From Sulfuritalea sp. (lineage in GTDB: Bacteria > Pseudomonadota > Gammaproteobacteria > Burkholderiales > Rhodocyclaceae): a stretch of 5,114 nt of DNA. Each line of letters starts with the position of its first letter. The stretch's first letter is position 1. The notes beneath the pieces are model-generated. The model worked only from the letters and a program-made list of their open reading frames with translations. It did not search any database and was not told the origin of the DNA. Location: NCBI GenBank assembly GCA_021738105.1, contig JAIPCS010000215.1, positions 1-5,114 of the forward strand, written 5' to 3'. This document shows positions 1 to 5,114 of this stretch, piece after piece. Position numbers and translations under genes: made by a program.

Positions 1-69
1 TTCCTTGAGTTCCTTGAAGGCAAGAAGCTGCCAGCCGTGGATATTCTGGAGCAGCGCGCCAAGGCCTGA
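1..69 (+). CDS. pgk: Phosphoglycerate kinase, C-terminal end (partial)
   Basis: The first 22 codons, read in frame 1 and ending in TGA at 67-69, encode the end of a protein whose tail (FLEFLEGKKLPAVDIL) matches the conserved C-terminus of bacterial phosphoglycerate kinase. This enzyme transfers phosphate between 1,3-bisphosphoglycerate and ADP in cytosolic glycolysis/gluconeogenesis. Only the last helix region is present, so no catalytic residue can be checked. The call rests on this tail and on the gene following it 13 nt downstream, pyruvate kinase, which is a common partner in betaproteobacterial pgk-pyk-fba clusters. The 5' end lies outside the window. Confidence 0.88.
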   Translation, partial: FLEFLEGKKLPAVDILEQRAKA

Positions 70-82
70 ACCGGATGACATC

Positions 83-1537
83 ATGACCGCCAAGCGCTCG
101 ACCAAGATCGTGGCCACACTGGGGCCTTCCTCCAGCAGCCCGGAACAGTTGGCCGCACTGGTGGCCGCCGGGGTGGACGTCGTGCGCCTGAATTTTTCGC
201 ATGGAACGGCGGAAGACCACCAGAAACGCATTGAGAACTTGCGCGATTCGGCCCACAAGGCCGGACGTACCGTGGGCGTGATGGCCGATTTGCAGGGCCC
301 GAAGATTCGCATCGGAAAATTCGCAGCAGGGCCGATTCAGCTGCTGGCCGGGCAGAAATTCATCCTCGACGCAAAATGCAAATTGGGCGACGGGGAGCGT
401 GTCGGTCTGGACTATCCCGAACTGGTTGAGGACGTCGTCGCGGGTGACGTGTTGCTGCTGGACGACGGGCGTACTGTATTCGATGTCGAGCGCATCGAAG
501 GCAGTGAAATTCACTGTCGCAATCGCCATGATGGCGAGCTATCCAACAACAAGGGCATCAACAAGCAGGGCGGTGGACTCTCCGCGCCGGCGCTGACGCC
601 CAAGGACATGGCCGATATCAAGACTGCGGCCGCGCTATGTGTGGATTATGTGGCGGTTTCATTTCCCAAGTCAGGGTCGGACATGCGTCAGGCGCGCCAG
701 CTGCTGCGGGATGCCGGATCGGATGCCTTGGTGATCGCGAAAATCGAGCGCGTCGAAGCAGTTGAAAATCTTGAAGAGATTCTTCATGCCACTGACGGCA
801 TCATGGTGGCGCGCGGCGACCTTGCGGTCGAAGTCGGCGACGCGGCGGTCCCGGCCTTGCAAAAACGCATGATTCGCATGGCCCGCGAGCACAACCGGTT
901 TGCCATTACTGCAACGCAAATGATGGAATCGATGATCACCAGCCCGGTACCGACCCGCGCCGAAGTGTCAGACGTTGCCAACGCCGTGCTGGACGGTACC
1001 GATGCCGTAATGCTTTCGGCGGAAACCGCTGCGGGGGCCTATCCGGTACAGGCCGTGGAAGCCATGGCGAGGGTCTGCGTGGCAGCCGAGAACTCGCAGA
1101 CCGTCTCGCTCGATACGCATTTTCTCGATCAGGTGTTTACCCGCATCGATCAGTCGATCTCGATGGCGGCCATATTTACGGCCTTTCACCTGAAAGTGAA
1201 GGCGATTGCCACCTTGACCGAGTCCGGTTCGACAACGCTCTGGATGAGCCGGGTCAACTGCGGCGTACCGATTTACGCCCTGACGCCGCGCATCCGCACC
1301 CGATACCGGGTCAGCATATATCGCGATGTCTATCCCCTGCTCACCGAGTACGTTGCTACCGATCGCGATGAGTTGCTGTGGCAGGCCGAGGAAATTCTGA
1401 TTGCCGCCGGCGCAGTGGAGCCGGGCGATTTGATCGTGCTGACGATTGGCGAGCCGATCGGGCAGGCCGGTGGCACCAACACCATGAAACTTGTAAAGGT
1501 GGGCGAACATCGCCCGCCGAAATTCGCTCCCAGATAA
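83..1537 (+). CDS. pyk: Pyruvate kinase
   Basis: This 484-residue cytosolic enzyme converts phosphoenolpyruvate and ADP to pyruvate and ATP, the last step of glycolysis. The length is typical of bacterial pyruvate kinases. The N-terminal TIM-barrel part starts with TKIVATLGPSS (7-17) and RLNFSHG (35-41). The B domain spans roughly 74-170. The active-site signature is around ALVIAKIERVEAV (215-227), with catalytic Lys220 and metal ligand Glu222, followed by VARGDL (242-247, metal ligand Asp246) and TATQMMESM (276-284). The C-terminal domain runs from about 340 and includes TESGSTTLWMSR (379-390). The K+-site segment reads DLQGPKIR (69-76), the Lys-containing form linked to K+-independent enzymes. 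I chose ATG 83 because the protein then begins in the usual place; an in-frame TTG at 5 would add 26 residues overlapping pgk. No clear Shine-Dalgarno is visible. The 13-nt gap after pgk suggests translation within the same operon. Confidence 0.97.
   Translation: MTAKRSTKIVATLGPSSSSPEQLAALVAAGVDVVRLNFSHGTAEDHQKRIENLRDSAHKAGRTVGVMADLQGPKIRIGKFAAGPIQLLAGQKFILDAKCKLGDGERVGLDYPELVEDVVAGDVLLLDDGRTVFDVERIEGSEIHCRNRHDGELSNNKGINKQGGGLSAPALTPKDMADIKTAAALCVDYVAVSFPKSGSDMRQARQLLRDAGSDALVIAKIERVEAVENLEEILHATDGIMVARGDLAVEVGDAAVPALQKRMIRMAREHNRFAITATQMMESMITSPVPTRAEVSDVANAVLDGTDAVMLSAETAAGAYPVQAVEAMARVCVAAENSQTVSLDTHFLDQVFTRIDQSISMAAIFTAFHLKVKAIATLTESGSTTLWMSRVNCGVPIYALTPRIRTRYRVSIYRDVYPLLTEYVATDRDELLWQAEEILIAAGAVEPGDLIVLTIGEPIGQAGGTNTMKLVKVGEHRPPKFAPR
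1498..1518 (+). other. Hairpin at the 3' end of pyk, upstream of fba
   Basis: GGTGGGCGA (1498-1506) pairs with TCGCCCGCC (1510-1518) across a 3-nt ACA loop. The stem has 9 bp, including one G·T wobble. It ends 16 nt before the pyk stop codon and 34 nt before the fba ATG. No T-tract follows, so it is not an intrinsic terminator. It could stabilise or mark a processing point in the pyk-fba message, but it may also be chance within coding sequence; the role is inferred. Confidence 0.45.
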
Positions 1538-1540
1538 CCC

Positions 1541-1546
1541 AAGGAG
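1541..1546 (+). promoter_or_regulatory. Ribosome binding site of fba
   Basis: AAGGAG lies 6 nt upstream of the ATG at 1553, between the pyk stop and the fba start. It is the only full consensus Shine-Dalgarno in the window and fixes the aldolase start. It also fits strong translation of an abundant glycolytic enzyme. Confidence 0.9.
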
Positions 1547-1552
1547 ATTGTC

Positions 1553-2617
1553 ATGCCCCTAGTATCCATGCGTCAATTGCTTGACCACGCCGCCGAAAAT
1601 GGCTACGGCCTACCGGCTTTCAACGTTAATAATCTGGAGCAGATCCAGGCCATCATGGAAGCGGCCGAAGAAACCAATAGTCCGGTCATCATGCAAGGCT
1701 CGGCCGGCGCCCGAAAATATGCGGGCGAGCCGTATCTGCGCCACCTGATCGAGGCTGCGATCGAGACTCATCCCGACATTCCGATCGTGATGCATCAGGA
1801 CCACGGCGCCAGTCCGTCGATCTGCATCCAGTCAATGCGCTCGGGTTTCTCCAGTGTGATGATGGACGGTTCGCTGGAAGAAGACGCCAAGACTCCGGCC
1901 AGTTTTGATTACAACACCCGGGTCAGCCGGCACGTGGTGGATATTGCCCACGCCATCGGCGTTTCAGTAGAGGGCGAGCTGGGTTGCTTGGGTTCCCTGG
2001 AAACCGGAATGGGCGAGAAGGAAGACGGCCACGGCGCTGAAGGTGCTTTGTCCCAGGATCAGTTGCTCACCGATCCGAATGAAGCCGCAGATTTCGTCAA
2101 GGCGACGGGCGTAGACGCGCTCGCCATTGCCATCGGCACATCTCATGGCGCCTACAAATTTACCCGACCACCTACCGGAGCAGTGCTGCGTATCGATCGC
2201 ATCAAGGAGATCCATGCCCGCATCCCGAATACTCATTTGGTAATGCATGGTTCGTCGTCCGTGCCTCAGGACTGGCTGAAAATCATCAACCAATACGGCG
2301 GGACCATGGGCGAAACCTATGGCGTGCCGGTCGAGGAAATCGTCGAAGGTATCAAGCACGGTGTGCGCAAGATCAATATCGATACGGACCTGCGGATGGC
2401 CTCGACAGGTGCAATCCGCAAATACCTGGCGGAGAACACCAAGGATTTCGACCCACGCAAGTATCTGGCCGCGGCGCGCAAGGCGATGAAGGAGATTTGC
2501 GTTGCGCGCTACACGGCCTTCGGTTGTGCCGGACAGGCCAGCAAGATCAAGCCGATTTCAATGGAAACCATGGCCCAGCGTTACAAAAAGGGCGAGCTGA
2601 CCGCGATCGTGAAGTAA
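1553..2617 (+). CDS. fba: Class II fructose-bisphosphate aldolase (Calvin-cycle subtype)
   Basis: This 354-residue zinc-dependent aldolase interconverts fructose 1,6-bisphosphate with dihydroxyacetone phosphate and glyceraldehyde 3-phosphate in the cytosol. Class II signature 1 is [11 protein letters not shown] (76-86), with catalytic Asp83 and predicted zinc ligand His84. Signature 2 is [12 protein letters not shown] (139-150). The further zinc ligands are the histidines in GTSHG (His198) and MHGSSS (His232), and the phosphate-binding KINIDTDLR is at 273-281. The stretch after signature 2 (about 151-180) is longer than in Bacillus-type enzymes, and with the overall length it resembles the CbbA/Calvin-cycle subtype. 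That subtype is widespread in betaproteobacteria, so it does not by itself show autotrophy. The start at 1553 is supported by AAGGAG. The gene follows pyk by 15 nt and is followed by a terminator, so it appears to be the last gene of the glycolytic operon. The alternative symbol is cbbA. Confidence 0.97.
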   Translation: MPLVSMRQLLDHAAENGYGLPAFNVNNLEQIQAIMEAAEETNSPVIMQGSAGARKYAGEPYLRHLIEAAIETHPDIPIVMHQDHGASPSICIQSMRSGFSSVMMDGSLEEDAKTPASFDYNTRVSRHVVDIAHAIGVSVEGELGCLGSLETGMGEKEDGHGAEGALSQDQLLTDPNEAADFVKATGVDALAIAIGTSHGAYKFTRPPTGAVLRIDRIKEIHARIPNTHLVMHGSSSVPQDWLKIINQYGGTMGETYGVPVEEIVEGIKHGVRKINIDTDLRMASTGAIRKYLAENTKDFDPRKYLAAARKAMKEICVARYTAFGCAGQASKIKPISMETMAQRYKKGELTAIVK

Positions 2618-2637
2618 GCGGTAAAGTGCGGTAAAGT
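2618..2637 (+). repeat. Perfect tandem 10-bp duplication after fba
   Basis: GCGGTAAAGT occurs twice back to back, starting at the base after the fba stop codon and ending 4 nt before the terminator hairpin. It does not resemble the CTGTCAT-type half-sites of an E. coli Pho box. It could be a replication-slippage duplication or a protein site with 10-bp phasing; the sequence alone does not decide. Confidence 0.6.
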
Positions 2638-2641
2638 TCAA

Positions 2642-2672
2642 GGCCGTTGGAGATTTCCCGCGGCTTTTTTTT
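2642..2672 (+). terminator. Rho-independent terminator downstream of fba
   Basis: GGCCG (2642-2646) pairs with CGGCT (2661-2665, with one G·T), and an inner GGA (2649-2651) pairs with TCC (2656-2658) around a GATT loop. The two stems are separated by a small internal mismatch. Eight T residues follow directly (2665-2672). This is the expected form of an intrinsic terminator for transcripts from fba. The imperfect stem may allow read-through into psiE, whose ATG is only 9 nt past the T-tract. Confidence 0.75.
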
Positions 2673-2673
2673 G

Positions 2674-2680
2674 GGTGATC
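2674..2680 (+). promoter_or_regulatory. Off-centre ribosome binding site of psiE
   Basis: GGTGATC lies 1 nt before the ATG at 2682. It matches the 3' half of the extended Shine-Dalgarno sequence AAGGAGGTGATCC, so it can pair with GAUCACC near the 16S rRNA 3' end. The usual GGAG core is missing because the terminator T-tract occupies that position. It supports the start at 2682, although its strength is inferred. Confidence 0.5.
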
Positions 2681-2681
2681 T

Positions 2682-3128
2682 ATGAACATTCAGTCCCATA
2701 CTTATGACCGGCTGCGCAGGTTCTTCAGCAGCGGCCTCGACATCGTCGAGTATTTCGGTCTGCTGGTGATCGCCGTCGCTACCACCGTCGCCATGTACCA
2801 GGAGGCGATGGTGATGGTCGCTTCCCACCGGGTGACGCTCGCCGATCTGTTGCTGATGTTCCTGTATCTTGAAGTACTGGCGATGATTGGCCAGTATTTC
2901 AAGTCCGGGCAACTTCCGGTACGTTTCCCGCTGTATATAGGCATGGTGGCGCTGGCTCGCTACCTCATCCTTGATCTAAAAGAAATGAGCGAATGGCGCG
3001 TTCTGGCGGTCGCAACTGCAATATTGCTGCTGACCATTGCTGTATTGGTCATTCGCTACGGTCATGTGCACTTTCCCTATCGCGAGGACTCCGAGAGCAA
3101 TCCCGGCAAAGCCTATGTTCGCGAGTAA
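2682..3128 (+). CDS. psiE: PsiE-family membrane protein (phosphate-starvation-inducible type)
   Basis: This 148-residue protein is mostly hydrophobic, with four predicted inner-membrane helices at about 18-40, 52-73, 83-99 and 105-126. It has a short charged N-terminus and a polar C-terminal tail. The segments LLLMFLYLEVLAMIGQYFKS (56-75) and PLYIGMVALARYLILD (83-98) resemble the conserved core of the PsiE family. E. coli PsiE is induced by phosphate starvation, but its molecular function is unknown. No Pho box is visible here, so phosphate control cannot be assumed. The start at 2682 keeps the first helix intact; the next in-frame ATG (residue 38) would cut it. The gene lies just past the fba terminator and 23 nt before purC, so it may be the first gene of a psiE-purC unit. 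The family call is fairly secure; the role is open. Confidence 0.85.
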   Translation: MNIQSHTYDRLRRFFSSGLDIVEYFGLLVIAVATTVAMYQEAMVMVASHRVTLADLLLMFLYLEVLAMIGQYFKSGQLPVRFPLYIGMVALARYLILDLKEMSEWRVLAVATAILLLTIAVLVIRYGHVHFPYREDSESNPGKAYVRE

Positions 3129-3151
3129 ATCCTTAGCTTAGAGTTCTGTCC

Positions 3152-4057
3152 ATGCCCATTTCCACACCCCTTTTGTTCGAGTCCTCCATCAAGAGCCTGC
3201 CCTTGCTCGGTCGCGGCAAGGTGCGTGACATCTACGCCGTGGGCGAGGACAAGCTTCTGATCGTTACCACCGACCGGTTGTCGGCCTTCGACGTGATCCT
3301 GCCGGACCCGATTCCGGGCAAAGGGGCCGTGCTCACCGCCGTGGCCAACTTCTGGTTTGGAAAACTTTCGTATGTGGTTCCCAATCAATTGACCGGAATC
3401 GATCCGGAAAATGTGGTGAGCGGAGCTGATGAAAAGGCACAGGTTCGGGGCCGGTCGCTGGTGGTCAAGCGACTAAAGCCGCTGCCGATAGAGGCGGTTG
3501 CACGCGGCTATCTGATCGGGTCTGGTTGGAAAGACTATCAGGCAACGGGCGCCGTATGCGGCATTGCGCTGCCTCCGGGACTGAAAATGGCCCAGCAGTT
3601 GCCGGAACCGATATTTACCCCGGCAACCAAGGCCGAAATGGGTGACCATGATGAAAACATCGACTACTCGATGGTCGAGACATTGATTGGTGCCGATCTG
3701 GCTAAAACCGTAAAGGAAACCAGTTTGCGACTCTATCGGGACGCCGCTGCTTTTGCCCGGGTGGCTGGCATCATCATTGCCGACACCAAGTTTGAGTTTG
3801 GCCAGGACGCGGACGGGCGTCTGTATCTGATTGATGAGGTGCTGACGCCTGATTCTTCGCGCTTCTGGCCCGCAGACAAATACCAGGTGGGGGTCAGCCC
3901 TCCCAGTTTTGACAAGCAGTTCGTCCGTGACTATCTCGAGACCCTGGACTGGAACAAACAGGCGCCAGGACCGAAGTTGCCACAGGACATCATCGACAAA
4001 ACCGCCGCGAACTATCTTGAGGCGCTGACCCGGTTGGCCGGACCGCACGAGCTTTGA
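3152..4057 (+). CDS. purC: Phosphoribosylaminoimidazole-succinocarboxamide synthase (SAICAR synthetase)
   Basis: This cytosolic enzyme of de novo purine synthesis condenses carboxyaminoimidazole ribonucleotide (CAIR) with aspartate, using ATP, to form SAICAR. At 301 residues it is the longer PurC form, similar to the yeast Ade1 domain, rather than the roughly 240-residue E. coli type. The N-terminal nucleotide-binding strand-loop is [10 protein letters not shown] (19-28), followed by [10 protein letters not shown] (39-48). Family signature 1 corresponds to [14 protein letters not shown] (111-124), with Ala in a position that is more often Val or Cys. Signature 2 is IADTKFEFG (209-217), followed by [14 protein letters not shown] (226-239). 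The ATG at 3152 gives the standard N-terminus; only a weak TAGAG-like ribosome site lies upstream. It sits 23 nt after psiE and 22 nt before the DUF2189 gene. purE and purK, which often follow purC in related bacteria, are not next to it here. Confidence 0.97.
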   Translation: MPISTPLLFESSIKSLPLLGRGKVRDIYAVGEDKLLIVTTDRLSAFDVILPDPIPGKGAVLTAVANFWFGKLSYVVPNQLTGIDPENVVSGADEKAQVRGRSLVVKRLKPLPIEAVARGYLIGSGWKDYQATGAVCGIALPPGLKMAQQLPEPIFTPATKAEMGDHDENIDYSMVETLIGADLAKTVKETSLRLYRDAAAFARVAGIIIADTKFEFGQDADGRLYLIDEVLTPDSSRFWPADKYQVGVSPPSFDKQFVRDYLETLDWNKQAPGPKLPQDIIDKTAANYLEALTRLAGPHEL

Positions 4058-4079
4058 GTGTGCCGGCAAATTCCCTCCG

Positions 4080-4889
4080 ATGAATGACTCAGCCACCGGG
4101 ACACCAGCGCCATCCGCAGGGGGTGCCGGACCCGGCTCAACCGGAAACATGACTTTGCCCGAAGTACGACAGATTGGCTTCGATGCTCCGGTGAAGTGGC
4201 TCAAGCTGGGCTGGGCGGATCTTTGGCGGCAGCCCGGGGCCAGCCTGTTCTACGGAGTCGCTATCGCGGTGACCGGGGCTGTCATCCTTCGTGCGACGGC
4301 GAGCCTGCCTTTTCTGTTCGCTGCCGCGATTACCGGTTTCATGCTCGTGGCCCCGATTCTCACCGCAGGCGTCTATGAACTCTCGCGCTGCTATCTCGCC
4401 AACGAGCCAGTATCTCTGGTCGACTCGATGTTAGCCTGGAATCGAAATCCTTCGGGTCTGATTGGTTGCGGTTTTCTATCGATACTGGCCGGCACTGTCT
4501 GGCAGGTGATTTCCGCGGTGATCATCAGCGTGTTTTACACGGGCCTCCCGTTGGGTCCCCTGGAAATGATGGTCGAGGTATTGATCGATCCGCAGCACTG
4601 CCTGGTGTTCTCAATATATATGGCGGCCGGCGGTCTGCTCGCAGCGCTGGTGTTCATTTTCAGCGTGGTTTCGATTCCAATGCTGGTTGATCGTCCTTGT
4701 GGCGTGCGCTGCGCCTTGATCACCAGCCTCAACGCCGTTGGTGAAAATCCGCGGCAGCTTGCCTTTTGGGCCCTCATCATCATGTTCCTCACCAGCTTTG
4801 GTCTGGCTACGGCTCTGGTGGGCCTGATTGTTATCATGCCCTGGCTCGGGCATGCCAGTTTCCATGCGTACAAGGATCTCGTTGAATAA
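4080..4889 (+). CDS. DUF2189-type integral membrane protein of unknown function
   Basis: The product has 269 residues. It begins with a polar, Gly/Ala/Pro/Ser-rich stretch (1-23) and then a membrane domain with hydrophobic segments at about 54-72, 76-97, 127-152, 175-200 and 225-255. The last is long enough for one or two helices. The segment VKWLKLGWADLWRQPGASLFYG (38-59; first residues VKWLKLGW) and the helices after it resemble the DUF2189 family of predicted membrane proteins, which has no known biochemical role. I see no catalytic motif or signal peptide. The start is uncertain: ATG 4080 lacks a Shine-Dalgarno, and an in-frame ATG at 4149 (residue 24), preceded by CCGGAAAC, would remove the low-complexity leader and leave the conserved part whole. 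The gene follows purC by 22 nt, so it is probably co-transcribed, but this proximity does not show a link to purine synthesis. Confidence 0.8.
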   Translation: MNDSATGTPAPSAGGAGPGSTGNMTLPEVRQIGFDAPVKWLKLGWADLWRQPGASLFYGVAIAVTGAVILRATASLPFLFAAAITGFMLVAPILTAGVYELSRCYLANEPVSLVDSMLAWNRNPSGLIGCGFLSILAGTVWQVISAVIISVFYTGLPLGPLEMMVEVLIDPQHCLVFSIYMAAGGLLAALVFIFSVVSIPMLVDRPCGVRCALITSLNAVGENPRQLAFWALIIMFLTSFGLATALVGLIVIMPWLGHASFHAYKDLVE

Positions 4890-4931
4890 CCGGCGACGCA
4901 TCATTCCCGGATAACACCCCATCCGCATCAC

Positions 4932-4949
4932 GGGAAATTGAAGTTTCCC
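4932..4949. promoter_or_regulatory. Inverted repeat in the spacer before prlC
   Basis: GGGAAA (4932-4937) and TTTCCC (4944-4949) are perfect inverted arms around a TTGAAG loop, 22 nt before the prlC start. No T-run follows on either strand, so it is a poor intrinsic terminator. It may be an operator-like palindrome or an mRNA 5' hairpin affecting prlC, or it may be chance. No convincing -35/-10 pair was found in the 82-nt spacer. Confidence 0.35.
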
Positions 4950-4971
4950 ATTTCACCCCAACCTCACAAAC

Positions 4972-5114
4972 ATGAACCCATTGCTCGATTTCAGCGGCCT
5001 GCCCCGCTTTGACACTGTTCAGCCTGAACATGTCCCCCCCGCCATTCGCCAGTTGCTCGAAGACAACCGCAGCTTGATTGATCGCCTGATTGCTCCGACT
5101 ACTGCGGCGACCTG
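4972..5114 (+). CDS. prlC: Oligopeptidase A (M3 family metallopeptidase), N-terminal part (partial)
   Basis: The window ends after 47 full codons and two bases. The visible N-terminus, starting NPLLDFSGLPRFD and continuing with PEHVPPAI and a charged helix, matches the start of proteobacterial oligopeptidase A (PrlC/OpdA). This is a cytosolic zinc peptidase that degrades short peptides, including cleaved signal peptides. The HExxH zinc motif would lie far downstream and is not in the window, so catalytic competence cannot be judged. The ATG at 4972 gives the usual start of the family, but the upstream sequence (ACCTCACAAAC) contains no Shine-Dalgarno. The gene is separated from the DUF2189 gene by 82 nt containing an inverted repeat, so it may have its own promoter. 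Confidence 0.85.
   Translation, partial: MNPLLDFSGLPRFDTVQPEHVPPAIRQLLEDNRSLIDRLIAPTTAAT

Noticed and set aside
5..82. In-frame TTG-initiated extension of pyruvate kinase by 26 residues
   Set aside because: It overlaps the pgk coding end in another frame and has no family resemblance; the conserved pyruvate kinase N-terminus begins at the ATG at 83.
671..1569. Several open frames on the minus strand opposite pyk (up to 180 codons)
   Set aside because: They lie wholly opposite a well-conserved gene, show no recognisable domains, and are expected by chance in GC-rich coding DNA.
1553..2617. Calvin-cycle-type aldolase as evidence of autotrophy
   Set aside because: This subtype is the ordinary glycolytic aldolase in many betaproteobacteria, and no RuBisCO or phosphoribulokinase gene is in the window.
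2618..2637. Tandem 10-mer as a Pho box controlling psiE
   Set aside because: Pho boxes use CTGTCAT-like half-sites with an 11-bp period; neither strand of this repeat matches that pattern.
1964..2912. Minus-strand open frames opposite fba and psiE
   Set aside because: They are antisense to clear genes, and one crosses the terminator region; no supporting motif or ribosome site was seen.
4061..4068. TGCCGGCA palindrome between purC and the DUF2189 gene
   Set aside because: An 8-bp palindrome is expected by chance in GC-rich DNA and has no loop or T-tract to suggest a terminator.
3473..4204. 243-codon minus-strand open frame opposite purC and the DUF2189 start
   Set aside because: It is antisense to conserved purC coding sequence, its composition is that of a mirrored frame, and it has no recognisable motif.

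Overview
The window is a compact, moderately GC-rich bacterial chromosomal segment. Every gene I can support lies on the + strand. From left to right it holds the 3' end of phosphoglycerate kinase (pgk), pyruvate kinase (pyk), class II fructose-bisphosphate aldolase (fba), a PsiE-family membrane protein, SAICAR synthetase (purC), a DUF2189-type membrane protein, and the 5' end of an M3-family oligopeptidase A (prlC). The run pgk-pyk-fba followed closely by purC, together with the proteobacterial protein types, points to a betaproteobacterium of the Nitrosomonadales/Rhodocyclales/Burkholderiales kind. That placement comes from remembered gene order and protein style, not from a search.

Region 1-2617 is a lower-glycolysis/gluconeogenesis operon. 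pgk and pyk are 13 nt apart, and pyk and fba are 15 nt apart. fba has the only textbook Shine-Dalgarno sequence in the window (AAGGAG). A 9-bp hairpin sits at the 3' end of pyk, just upstream of fba. Downstream of fba are a perfect tandem 10-mer and then a hairpin with eight T residues, which looks like an intrinsic terminator for the glycolytic operon.

Region 2682-4889 holds psiE, purC and the DUF2189 gene, separated by 23 and 22 nt, so they may be co-transcribed. The psiE start codon lies only 9 nt past the terminator T-tract. Its transcription must therefore involve read-through or a promoter I could not identify. Region 4890-4971 is a short spacer with a perfect 6-bp inverted repeat ahead of prlC, which runs off the window.

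The genes are mostly housekeeping: central carbon metabolism (pgk, pyk, fba), purine synthesis (purC) and peptide turnover (prlC), with two poorly characterised membrane proteins between and after them. I see no mobile element, CRISPR array, tRNA, rRNA or defence-like cassette, and no convincing evidence of an undescribed system. The points most worth a second look are the terminator/start-codon arrangement at psiE, the pyk-fba hairpin, the K+-site substitutions in pyruvate kinase, and the DUF2189 protein.
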